Part shown: positions 22,702 to 29,255 of the stretch, piece by piece
Layout: every line of letters begins with the position of its first letter
How positions within the stretch are numbered: the first letter of the stretch is position 1
From: CAZTPC01 sp964615565
GTDB taxonomy: Bacteria; Patescibacteriota; Saccharimonadia; Saccharimonadales; AWTP1-31
DNA: 29,255 bases
Assembly (NCBI GenBank): GCA_964615565.1
Contig: CAZTPC010000013.1
Location: 1 to 29,255 of the forward strand
Direction: 5' to 3'
Notes under the pieces: generated by a model
The model's input: only the letters and a program-made list of their open reading frames with translations
What the model was told of the DNA's origin: nothing
Database searches by the model: none
Made by a program: the position numbers and the translations under genes

Positions 22702-23193
22702 ATGCCAAGAACTATTACATCAGTTTGGGAAAACATCGGACGTGCAGTCTACTGGGCTACTTGGCCAGGCATCTGGCTCGTTATCCAGCTAAGTCCGCCA
22801 CGTACTCGCCTTGCACTCATCCATAAGGGAAAGGTACTACTTGTTAAAGATTGGCTAGGTAGTGGTGAGTGGACGCTGCCGGGTGGCGGTCTAAAGCACG
22901 GCGAATCTGCCGAAGTTGGCGCAGCTCGTGAGCTACTCGAAGAAACCTCAATTCTTATCGACACAAAAAGCTTAAAAAGCCTTGGTAGTTTTAGGGTTAA
23001 GACCAATGGCATCCCTGTTCGAATTGTAGGATTCTGGAAAGATATAAAACAGGCCCCAACCGTCACTGCTCGAAAAGGTGAGTTGATTGGTTTTATGTGG
23101 GCAGATAAACGCGATCTTAAGATGTTGCCAATCAGTACAACCGCACGTGTTGTGCTCGCATCCTTAGGTGAGCAGCCTGGCGTTAATCTGTAA
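22702..23193 (+). CDS. Nudix hydrolase with Trp-rich N-terminal extension
   Basis: This 163-residue protein has the Nudix box GGLKHGE-x7-RELLEETSI (about residues 62-84), the magnesium-binding helix that cleaves nucleoside diphosphates linked to another group. The usual box Gly near the end is Ser. Residues 9-30 (WENIGRAVYWATWPGIWLVI) are rich in Trp and hydrophobic, and could form an amphipathic or membrane-associated helix before the domain. It sits 15 nt after pcrA with no clear Shine-Dalgarno, so it probably relies on coupling or readthrough. The substrate cannot be predicted. Confidence 0.85.
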   Translation: MPRTITSVWENIGRAVYWATWPGIWLVIQLSPPRTRLALIHKGKVLLVKDWLGSGEWTLPGGGLKHGESAEVGAARELLEETSILIDTKSLKSLGSFRVKTNGIPVRIVGFWKDIKQAPTVTARKGELIGFMWADKRDLKMLPISTTARVVLASLGEQPGVNL

Positions 23194-23197
23194 AAAT

Positions 23198-23206
23198 TGA
23201 TAGAAT
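23198..23206 (+). promoter_or_regulatory. Extended -10 upstream of the G5-domain gene
   Basis: TGA-TAGAAT just after the Nudix stop would give a transcript with a 5' leader of about 60 nt, longer than most here. The leader contains GTAAC and GTTAC arms (23225-23229, 23250-23254). No known riboswitch is recognised. Confidence 0.4.
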
Positions 23207-23274
23207 AAGCCCGGACAAGAGAGGGTAACAAACGGCCGATAGTTTTCTCGTTACTTAAACTTCGCGCCAATACT

Positions 23275-24591
23275 ATGCGTAAACTCAAACGATTATCACG
23301 CAAATATATTGCTAGTAACCGCCGCAAACTGAAGCGGTTTAGTTTTCCGCAAGTCGAAGTAACTAGGTCAGACCTTCATCCACTCAAAGGCCATCCCTTT
23401 GTTATTCCGGTTATTACCTTCGTTTTATTATTTATTGTCAGTTCCGTCGGCCTAATTCTTAGTAATGCCCAGACAGTTGGGGCCGCAGATTCAAGGGTTG
23501 TCTATCTGACTGTTGATGGCAAAGAGCGGACTGTCCCCACTAGGGCAAAGACTGTCGCCGACCTTTTAAAACGCGTGAACGTAGAAGTCAACGATCAAGA
23601 CATAGTTGAGCCCGCTCTAACCACACAGATCCTAGAGAACAATACAAAAGTCAGTGTCCAAAAAGCACGTCCAGTAACTATTATTGATGGCGGTAAGGTA
23701 ACAACAGTTCTGAGCGCTCACCAGCAGTTACGGACCGTTGTTAAGTCCGCGGGCATCACCTTGTATCCAGAAGACGGGATCGAAACCGAAGCACCTACAA
23801 CTGTTGCTAACCAGCCTATTATCGGCGAACAAGTTGTTGTAGATCGTGCAACGCCAGCAAATATCAACTTGTACGGGAACAACATCGCCGCTCGTACTCG
23901 TGCTAAGACGGTAGGTGATTTGTTGTCGGAACGGGATATTAAAACTATACCCGGTGACACTATTCAACCATCGGTTGATACGGCTATCACAGATAATATT
24001 CAGGTCTTTATCGTTCGTGTTGGTAAACAAATCGTCACAGCCGAAGAAGTTATACCAGCGCCGCTTGCAAATATTGACGATCCAAATCTCGCTGCAGGCC
24101 TTACCGCAGTACGCGAGGCCGGGTCAGACGGAAAGAAGTTGGTTACATATCAGGTAGAAACACAAAACGGAGTAGAGACCAGTCGTAGTGTATTGCAAGA
24201 AGTTATTGCTGTAGAACCTGCTCGACGTGTTGTAGCTAAAGGGACAAAAGTCGTTATGACTGGTGGCCGCGCTGAGTGGCTAGTCGCAGCTGGCATTTCC
24301 CCATCTGAATATTACGCAGTCGATTATATCGTTGGCCGAGAGTCGGGTTGGTGTCCAACCAAGTGGCAGGGGCAGTATGGTGGCTGCCCAGCGTACCATG
24401 GTGCGCCAACATCTTCAGGTATTGGCTACGGACTATGTCAGGCAACCCCAGGCTACAAGATGGCTAGTGCAGGCGAAGACTGGGCAGTTAACCCAGTGAC
24501 CCAGCTCAAATGGTGTACTGGATATGCGCGAACACGATATGGAAGTTGGGCGGGTGCTTACAACTTCTGGATCGTCAATCATTGGTGGTAA
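23275..24591 (+). CDS. Anchored DUF348/G5 protein with lysozyme-like domain (Rpf/YabE-like)
   Basis: This 438-residue surface protein has a basic cytoplasmic tail (1-40) and a signal-anchor helix (about 43-64). Three DUF348-type repeats follow, near 76-130, 132-192 and 195-250, each with a VxDLL or similar helix, then a G5 domain (about 252-325, ending ARRVVAKGT). The C-terminal domain (330-438) is a lytic-transglycosylase/Rpf-like fold with candidate catalytic Glu 356 in VGRESGW and GYGLCQATPG. Four Cys (360, 371, 388, 414) could form two disulfides. It would cleave peptidoglycan at the cell surface during growth or, in an epibiont, act on host wall. The ATG has no Shine-Dalgarno. Confidence 0.88.
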   Translation: MRKLKRLSRKYIASNRRKLKRFSFPQVEVTRSDLHPLKGHPFVIPVITFVLLFIVSSVGLILSNAQTVGAADSRVVYLTVDGKERTVPTRAKTVADLLKRVNVEVNDQDIVEPALTTQILENNTKVSVQKARPVTIIDGGKVTTVLSAHQQLRTVVKSAGITLYPEDGIETEAPTTVANQPIIGEQVVVDRATPANINLYGNNIAARTRAKTVGDLLSERDIKTIPGDTIQPSVDTAITDNIQVFIVRVGKQIVTAEEVIPAPLANIDDPNLAAGLTAVREAGSDGKKLVTYQVETQNGVETSRSVLQEVIAVEPARRVVAKGTKVVMTGGRAEWLVAAGISPSEYYAVDYIVGRESGWCPTKWQGQYGGCPAYHGAPTSSGIGYGLCQATPGYKMASAGEDWAVNPVTQLKWCTGYARTRYGSWAGAYNFWIVNHWW

Positions 24592-24594
24592 ACT
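24589..24594 (+). promoter_or_regulatory. -10 element of rsmA overlapping the upstream stop
   Basis: TGG-TAAACT: the TAA is the stop codon of the G5-domain gene, and the rsmA ATG follows 7 nt after the box. This is the same stop-in-promoter design as at 2159 and 7431. Confidence 0.5.
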
Positions 24595-24601
24595 GTTACA
24601 G

Positions 24602-25384
24602 ATGAAAGAAGCGACTCCAAAGAAGAGCCTAGGACAACACTGGCTCCATGATATTGATAGCCTAGAGGCTATGTGTCGTGCTGGCGAGGTAACGAAAGAC
24701 GACGTAGTAGTGGAGATTGGCCCAGGCCTAGGTACTCTGACGAGTCTGCTTGTTATGGAAGCGGGGCAGGTTATCGCTTTGGAATACGACGAAGATCTTG
24801 CACGGCAACTACCTGCAAGGGTTACGAGCAATACTTTACAAGTTGAGCATGCCGATTGTCTGACCTTCGATTACACATCTGTAGCGGCCGGATATAAAGT
24901 TGTTGCTAATATCCCCTACTACCTTACAAGTAACCTGCTCCGTGTCTTGTCCGAATCTTCAAACCCTCCAGCCATTATTGCGCTACTTGTCCAGAAGGAA
25001 GTAGCGGAGCGGGTAGCTGCTGAGCCTGGTGATATGTCCTTGCTTAGCGTGAGCGTTCAATTATATTACGCAGCCGAACTCGCTGAGCTCGTACCGGCCA
25101 AGCTCTTTACGCCACCACCCAAAGTTGATTCGCAGATAATTAAACTCGTTCGCCGATCAGAGCCAATGTTCGATAACCTGGACGACAAAGAGTTCTTTAG
25201 AGTGGTCAAGGCTGGCTTTTCGCAGCGCCGTAAAAAACTACGTAGTAGCTTAAGCGCAGGACTGCGTATTTCTAAGCCAGAAGCAACTGAACTACTCGAA
25301 GCTTGTGGGGTTGATCCAAATGCTCGGCCACAAGAACTCTCGCTGCAACAGTGGCACGACATATATCTCCACGTCCAAGCATAA
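24602..25384 (+). CDS. rsmA: 16S rRNA dimethyladenosine transferase (RsmA/KsgA)
   Basis: This 260-residue protein dimethylates two adjacent adenosines (A1518, A1519 in E. coli numbering) near the 3' end of 16S rRNA. It has KKSLGQHWL near the N-terminus, SAM motif I EIGPGLGTLT, acidic motif II ALEYD, the DCLTFDY motif, the catalytic NIPYYLTS and the C-terminal KAGFSQRRKKLRSSL segment. The frame extends upstream to 24524, but that part overlaps the G5 gene. The ATG at 24602 gives the family-typical N-terminus and sits 7 nt behind a -10 box. Confidence 0.95.
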   Translation: MKEATPKKSLGQHWLHDIDSLEAMCRAGEVTKDDVVVEIGPGLGTLTSLLVMEAGQVIALEYDEDLARQLPARVTSNTLQVEHADCLTFDYTSVAAGYKVVANIPYYLTSNLLRVLSESSNPPAIIALLVQKEVAERVAAEPGDMSLLSVSVQLYYAAELAELVPAKLFTPPPKVDSQIIKLVRRSEPMFDNLDDKEFFRVVKAGFSQRRKKLRSSLSAGLRISKPEATELLEACGVDPNARPQELSLQQWHDIYLHVQA

Positions 25385-25386
25385 GC

Positions 25387-25392
25387 TATACT
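25387..25392 (+). promoter_or_regulatory. -10 element (TATACT) of the GH5-like gene
   Basis: A consensus-like TATACT lies 9 nt before the ATG at 25402 and directly after the rsmA stop. AGAGGG lies between them and could be a Shine-Dalgarno only if transcription starts unusually early. Confidence 0.55.
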
Positions 25393-25401
25393 AGAGGGAA
25401 T

Positions 25402-26706
25402 ATGACCAAACGGCATCTTCGGCTCGCCCATCTTCAGAATGCTATCCGCCCAATTACGGTACTCATGGCCACTATCCTTGTTGGTGTCGGTTTAGTTCTT
25501 TTGACGCATGCTGACACTTCGACCAAATCTATAGAGGCCGATGCAGGTATCGCTGTGTTGCCAGCAAATAAGCAGCCAGTCGGTGGTGCATCAGGGGGTT
25601 ACGCGGTTAAGTTTGGTACAAACCCGAGTAATACCAAAAAAAGGTTTTACATTGTTGGTAAAGATATTGTCGATCCAGATGGAAATATCTTCTTACCAAT
25701 GGGTGCAAATGTTGGTATGCGCCAAGCACCAAACCTGGAATATAATTTCCTATTCAATTACTTTGGCACCGCAAATGGAAAGAGTGATCAAGTTAAAGCC
25801 TGGGGCTGGAATATTGTCCGGCCTAATATTGCCTGCACACAAGTCCCAGGTGGCCCGACCACTCAACAGACATTAGATGGGCTCCAAGATCTCATACAAG
25901 AGTATGCCGCTAAGAAGATCGTCGTCATGGTCACTTGTCGCGTAGATGTCTGGTACGACCACCCGTATAACGAAGCACAGATCCAGGCCTCGCTGCCAAT
26001 GATTAAGACTATTGCAGAGCTGTACAAGGACGAACCATATCTCTGGATGAATCCATTCAACGAGCCGGTGATTAACCAAAGCGTCTGGACTGGTCTGAAC
26101 CAAAGTTTGTATAACGATGTTAGGGCAGTAGCCCCAGACATGATGTTTGTCGCAGACCTTGCAGGGTCAGGTAATCAGATTGAGAACTTGGTCGATGGTA
26201 ATCTAGCTACAACTTTTGGAAGCGGTAAGTGTAATGTTTTGTACGACTGGCATGCGTATGGATTTATCAATGGATCTTTTGCTAACGATGCAACACATCA
26301 AAGTTACATTAATCGTTTGGCTGGCAAGAATATAGCCATGGTTATTGGCGAGTTTGGCGATCCGCTGCTGCAAGATGGTTCGCCGTTTATGGTGCGGGTA
26401 GATCCGGATCACGATGGGATAGCAGGAAACCCAGTCCAGAACCGAATTGCTGCCAATGCCGTTATTAAATATGCGCCACCGGCCGGGTATGGTTTGATCT
26501 GGTGGATTGCCACAGGTGACCGTAACGACCAAATCACCTACTCTCTTACAAGAGACATGACTTCTCCCTGGACGGTAACAAGCGCCAATGCATCAACCAA
26601 GTTAGCTCCGGCTGGTAAGGCATTCTGGGACACAACGCACCCAGCACGAACAGTGACGAGGTTCACAGGTAATCTAGCGGCCAGTGGCTGTGCATCTGCC
26701 CAGTAG
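25402..26706 (+). CDS. Exported glycoside hydrolase, family 5-like (cellulase-type)
   Basis: This 434-residue protein has an N-terminal signal anchor (about 17-36), a short module with HADTSTKS (36-43) and GGASGGYAVKFG (61-72), then a TIM-barrel hydrolase. Clan GH-A landmarks are visible: WGWNIVRPNI (134-143), the acid/base Glu 221 in NPFNEP, YDWHAYG (281-287) and the nucleophile Glu 317 in VIGEFGDP, then GLIWW. GH5 enzymes cleave beta-1,4 glucans, mannans or related surface glycans with retention. The frame opens earlier (25351), inside rsmA, but the ATG at 25402 gives a proper signal sequence and follows a -10 box. Its N-terminal module is shared with the next gene. Confidence 0.87.
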   Translation: MTKRHLRLAHLQNAIRPITVLMATILVGVGLVLLTHADTSTKSIEADAGIAVLPANKQPVGGASGGYAVKFGTNPSNTKKRFYIVGKDIVDPDGNIFLPMGANVGMRQAPNLEYNFLFNYFGTANGKSDQVKAWGWNIVRPNIACTQVPGGPTTQQTLDGLQDLIQEYAAKKIVVMVTCRVDVWYDHPYNEAQIQASLPMIKTIAELYKDEPYLWMNPFNEPVINQSVWTGLNQSLYNDVRAVAPDMMFVADLAGSGNQIENLVDGNLATTFGSGKCNVLYDWHAYGFINGSFANDATHQSYINRLAGKNIAMVIGEFGDPLLQDGSPFMVRVDPDHDGIAGNPVQNRIAANAVIKYAPPAGYGLIWWIATGDRNDQITYSLTRDMTSPWTVTSANASTKLAPAGKAFWDTTHPARTVTRFTGNLAASGCASAQ

Positions 26707-26725
26707 GCCAGGACGTTCATAACAG

Positions 26726-26748
26726 TTATACTAATAAGCATAGGAAGT
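26726..26748 (+). promoter_or_regulatory. Promoter -10 and RBS of the DUF1996 gene
   Basis: TATACT (about 26727-26732) followed by AGGAAG 3 nt before the ATG at 26749. This gives a short leader of roughly 10 nt. Confidence 0.5.
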
Positions 26749-28089
26749 ATGAAAAAGCTTAAACAGCTCAACCGCCACTATTTGATATACGTCGTCAACT
26801 TGATGATTGTTATTGTGGTTGGCGTTGTTCTATACGCGTTTAGTCACGCCGACACGGTAACTAAGAGCGTCCAGCCAGAGACTGGTACACCAGATTCTAA
26901 TTCACATGTCATGAGCGTTAACGGTGCTTCTGGCGGTATGGCTCTGCACTTTGGCATGCAGATGAACAATGCAGTCGGAAACATTTTGATTAACTCAACA
27001 CTGACCAACCGATATACGCAGTATAAGAACGCGTCCGAGTCAGAAGTCTACGCCAATATTGCAAGCAGAGGAAACCTAGAGTCAAACCCAGGTGGCTACA
27101 ATGGCTATAACGGCCAGGGGCAATTTAGGGTTTTCTGTCAGTATTCACACTTTAACTACGATGACCCAATCGTCTATCCTGGCCAGGCTGGTAAGGCACA
27201 CCTGCATATGTACTGGGGAAATACTGGTGTTGATGCAAATACCACTAAAGATAGTTTGGTGAACACCGGCGGCGGAACTTGCGAAGGTTATGAAGCCAAC
27301 CGTACTGGCTACTGGATGCCGGCCGTACTAGACGGCAATAACAAGGCGGTTATTCCAGAATCTTTACTTATGTATTACAAGTCCGCATCAAACCTCAATG
27401 CCCAGACAAAAGTTATGCCACAGGGGCTCAAGATGATCGCTGGTAATTCCAAAGGTAACCCACTTTCTACACCTAACAATGTAAATGGTATCCAATGGGA
27501 GTGTTATACCGGCAGTATGAATTACACCTACGAGGGTCAGACCATACCCAACTCTTGCCCTGCAAACACAAGGGCAAATGTTGAAGCGGCGGGTCATAAC
27601 TACGATCCAAATGACAACTTCCCAATTAAGTTGGTAGCTATTATCTACTTCCCCTCTTGTGTAGCTGTCGACAGTAATAACAATCCAATTCTTGATACAT
27701 CCCAAGACCTCAGTCGTTTCCCGAGCAATAATCACAAAGACCACTTATCATATTTCGTCTCACAGGGTGGCCAGTTGGCTTGTCCTAGCTCGCATCCATA
27801 CATTATGCCGCAGGTGAGCTACCATGTGTCGTGGCCAGGTGACCTGAACTACTCAGGGTGGAAGTTGTCGTCTGACGCGATGGCAGGAGTGCCAGACGGT
27901 TCAAGCTTACATGCCGACTGGATGGGCGGATGGAACAAAACCATCATGCAACATTGGACTGAAGGCTGTATTAATAAAGGACAGAACTGCGCAGCAGGGG
28001 TGATGGGTAACTCGGCAAATTTCTCGAGTCAGCAACTAAAAACTCTTCCAAGTAGCTACAACGGCCCAAATCCGCTGACACTCCCATAA
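26749..28089 (+). CDS. Exported DUF1996-domain protein
   Basis: This 446-residue protein has an N-terminal signal anchor (about 11-32), then HADTVTKS (33-40) and NGASGGMALHFG (58-69), the same module as in the GH5-like neighbour. The rest follows the DUF1996 pattern: FRVFCQYSHFNYDDPIV (126-142), a KAHLHMYWGN motif with paired His (149-158), GGGTCEGYEANRTGYWMP (175-191), and later KLVAIIYFPSCVAVD and HLSYFVSQGGQLACPSSHP. DUF1996 proteins are secreted, mostly fungal or actinobacterial, and of unknown enzyme activity; the conserved His, Asp and Cys suggest a glycan-active or metal-binding role. Several Cys could form disulfides outside the membrane. Confidence 0.85.
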   Translation: MKKLKQLNRHYLIYVVNLMIVIVVGVVLYAFSHADTVTKSVQPETGTPDSNSHVMSVNGASGGMALHFGMQMNNAVGNILINSTLTNRYTQYKNASESEVYANIASRGNLESNPGGYNGYNGQGQFRVFCQYSHFNYDDPIVYPGQAGKAHLHMYWGNTGVDANTTKDSLVNTGGGTCEGYEANRTGYWMPAVLDGNNKAVIPESLLMYYKSASNLNAQTKVMPQGLKMIAGNSKGNPLSTPNNVNGIQWECYTGSMNYTYEGQTIPNSCPANTRANVEAAGHNYDPNDNFPIKLVAIIYFPSCVAVDSNNNPILDTSQDLSRFPSNNHKDHLSYFVSQGGQLACPSSHPYIMPQVSYHVSWPGDLNYSGWKLSSDAMAGVPDGSSLHADWMGGWNKTIMQHWTEGCINKGQNCAAGVMGNSANFSSQQLKTLPSSYNGPNPLTLP

Positions 28090-28108
28090 TATGAGTTCTT
28101 CAGAATAA

Positions 28109-28128
28109 ATACTTGACTCGTTAAGTAT
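28109..28128. promoter_or_regulatory. Operator palindrome for the MarR regulator
   Basis: ATACTTGAC-TC-GTTAAGTAT has nine-base arms with one mismatch and a 2-nt centre. It covers the -35 (TTGACT, 28113-28118) of the MarR promoter. The size and symmetry fit MarR-family operators, so autorepression is likely. Confidence 0.65.
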
Positions 28129-28141
28129 GGAGGCGTAGCAT
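28113..28141 (+). promoter_or_regulatory. Promoter of the MarR-MFS operon
   Basis: TTGACT, a 17-nt spacer and TAGCAT (28136-28141), then 6 nt to the ATG at 28148. GGAGG (28129-28133) is 14 nt from the ATG and lies within the promoter, so it is unlikely to be a Shine-Dalgarno; the mRNA is probably leaderless. Confidence 0.6.
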
Positions 28142-28147
28142 TTAGGT

Positions 28148-28615
28148 ATGAGACCGTCAAACAACATCGGATACCTCTTAAATCATCTGGCATTCGTGTT
28201 GAGTCGACAGTCCGATCAAGTGCTCCAAGAGCGCCTCGGGATTGGTTTTAGCCAATTTAAGATCTTGATGATCTTGCAGTGGAAGCCGAACGTGCAACAG
28301 AAGCATATTGCCGAAAAGTTAGGGCAGACAGAAGCCAGTATTAGTCGCCAGATCAAGCTGCTACTTGATCAAGGGCTACTACAGACAACCCGCAACCCAA
28401 ACAATAGGCGCGAGCACATTACTACGCTTACCGCTAAAGGCGAGCGATTCACTAGCGAAGCCATGGACGTTATAAATACCTACCACGGTCCAACGTTCGA
28501 TGCGCTCAGCGAAAAGCAGATGGCTGCTCTTATCGAGTATCTAACCATTTTGCACCAACATACATGTACTGGCGATCGTCCAGGTGCATGCCACAACGTA
28601 TTCGAAGAGAAATAA
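28148..28615 (+). CDS. MarR-family transcriptional regulator with Cys/His tail
   Basis: This 155-residue protein is a winged helix-turn-helix dimer: helices up to about 45 for dimerisation, then FKILMILQWKPNVQQKHIAEKLGQTEASISRQIKLL in segments as the HTH, and a wing NPNNRREHITTLTAKG (83-98) where the usual DxR appears as NNR. The C-terminal tail carries His 136, His 138, Cys 140, Cys 148 and His 149 close together, which could bind a metal ion or sense oxidation. The MFS exporter follows 17 nt downstream, a classic MarR-regulated drug-efflux pair. A palindrome at 28109-28128 is the probable operator. Confidence 0.92.
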   Translation: MRPSNNIGYLLNHLAFVLSRQSDQVLQERLGIGFSQFKILMILQWKPNVQQKHIAEKLGQTEASISRQIKLLLDQGLLQTTRNPNNRREHITTLTAKGERFTSEAMDVINTYHGPTFDALSEKQMAALIEYLTILHQHTCTGDRPGACHNVFEEK

Positions 28616-28632
28616 CAAACAAGGAGTTCCGA

Positions 28633-29255
28633 GTGCCGAAATCTAAAGCTGTTTCTATGTCCAAATTGGACGATAAAGAAAAGCTTGCAAAGAAAGCTTT
28701 GCCAGCTGTTTTAATGACCGTTTTTCTAGACGTAATGGGTCTTGGAATCCTTATCCCGCTATTGCCCGTCTTGGTTAACCCACATGTCCCAGGCAGTGTC
28801 GTCGGCCCATGGTGGAGCGACAAAAGCGCCTACATTATGCTCGGCTGGTTGCTTGCAAGCTTTGCAATCGCACAGTTCTTGGCTGCGCCAATTCTTGGAC
28901 AGCTTTCCGACAAATTTGGCCGAAAGAAAGTTTTGGCAATCTCGATTTTTGGTACCGCAATTGGCTACATTATCTTTGCTATCGGTATTATGACCAAAAA
29001 CCTCCCGGTCATGTTTGCCGGCCGAATCTTAGATGGTCTTACAGGAGGTAACTTGCCTGTTGCTCAGGCTGTAGTTGCCGATGTTAGTACGCCAGAAAAC
29101 CGTACCAAAAACTTCGGTTTGGTTGGTATGATGTTTGGTCTTGGCTTTGCACTCGCTCCGTATATAAGCGGTAAGCTCGCGACACCTGGCATTGCCTTTA
29201 TTCATATCGGCTCACTAAAGATTGGAACAACCCCAAGCTGGTTCAGTCTCACGAC
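28633..29255 (+). CDS. TetA-like MFS drug/H+ antiporter, C-terminus outside window
   Basis: The first 207 codons are present. Translation starts at GTG (28633), with AAGGAG 6 nt upstream. After a charged N-tail come TM1 (AVLMTVFLDVMGLGILIPLLPVLV) in the style of TetA and Bcr transporters, an outward loop, TM2, motif A GQLSDKFGRKKVL, then GRILDGLTGGNLPVAQAVVADVSTPENRTKNFGLVG as in the TetA family. It is an integral membrane exporter exchanging a drug for protons. It is the second gene of the MarR operon. Its substrate is unknown, and it is different from the MFS protein at the left of the window. Confidence 0.9.
   Translation, partial: MPKSKAVSMSKLDDKEKLAKKALPAVLMTVFLDVMGLGILIPLLPVLVNPHVPGSVVGPWWSDKSAYIMLGWLLASFAIAQFLAAPILGQLSDKFGRKKVLAISIFGTAIGYIIFAIGIMTKNLPVMFAGRILDGLTGGNLPVAQAVVADVSTPENRTKNFGLVGMMFGLGFALAPYISGKLATPGIAFIHIGSLKIGTTPSWFSLT

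Noticed and set aside
23207..23274. Riboswitch (for example ydaO/c-di-AMP) before the G5-domain gene
   Set aside because: The leader is only about 60 nt and lacks recognisable aptamer motifs; only short 5-bp arms are visible.
24524..24601. Longer rsmA start at 24524
   Set aside because: The added residues overlap the end of the G5 gene and do not look like the RsmA N-terminus; the ATG at 24602 follows a -10 box and gives the standard KxSLGQ start.
28530..28823. Minus-strand frame across the MarR-MFS junction
   Set aside because: It is opposite two clear genes with a good Shine-Dalgarno for the MFS GTG start; no independent support.
1..29255. CRISPR arrays, insertion sequences, tRNA genes
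   Set aside because: No regularly spaced repeats, no transposase or terminal inverted repeats, and no tRNA-like cloverleaf in the short intergenic spaces.

Overview
The window looks like part of a chromosome from a Patescibacteria/CPR bacterium, most likely a Candidatus Saccharibacterium (inferred from gene content; no rRNA marker is present). Reasons: very tight packing with 1-8 nt gaps and ATGA overlaps, scattered lower-glycolysis genes (pyk, pgk, tpiA), a long N-terminally anchored VirD4-like ATPase, a DUF348/G5 cell-wall lytic protein, and many -10 boxes lying directly in front of start codons. TGA is used as a normal stop, so this is not the UGA=Gly code of Gracilibacteria.

Region 1 (1-5019, minus strand) is a resistance-like operon: ABC-F ATPase, MFS exporter, double GNAT acetyltransferase, APH-type phosphotransferase and a P-loop kinase cut by the window edge. 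It starts at a near-consensus promoter. The promoter is followed by a 7-codon leader ORF with its own Shine-Dalgarno, mutually exclusive hairpins and an intrinsic terminator, then the ABC-F start. This is the layout of antibiotic-sensing ribosome-mediated attenuation and is the most striking system here.

Region 2 (5006-7433, minus) is a five-gene overlapping operon: S51 peptidase, an unknown protein, an RBBP9/YdeN-like hydrolase lacking its nucleophile segment, a cupin and a SET-domain protein. Region 3 (7442-11211) holds the VirD4/TraG-like ATPase, divergent from a small XRE regulator with a perfect inverted repeat between them, then a small hypothetical gene, a single-HKD phospholipase-D-like protein and a tiny ORF.

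Region 4 (11356-18662) carries pyruvate kinase, a convergent UDP-sugar dehydrogenase, phosphoglycerate kinase, a 41-residue membrane peptide ending at a strong terminator, an operon with a PheRS-like class II synthetase (FDX-ACB fused) plus an AlaX editing protein, and triosephosphate isomerase with an altered loop 6. Region 5 (18662-25384) has a membrane-anchored proline-rich protein, an unknown acidic protein, PcrA/UvrD helicase, a Nudix protein, the G5/transglycosylase-like protein and RsmA. Region 6 (25402-29255) has two exported proteins sharing one N-terminal module (GH5-like and DUF1996), then a MarR regulator with a clear operator and a TetA-like MFS exporter that runs off the window.

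Two regulatory themes recur. First, about ten genes have a -10 hexamer 6-9 nt before the start codon, implying leaderless mRNAs. Second, an identical 18-nt stop/-10/start element (GGTATAATTACAGATATG) occurs at two gene junctions. No stretch over 300 bases lacks a gene; no tRNA, rRNA, CRISPR array or insertion sequence was seen.
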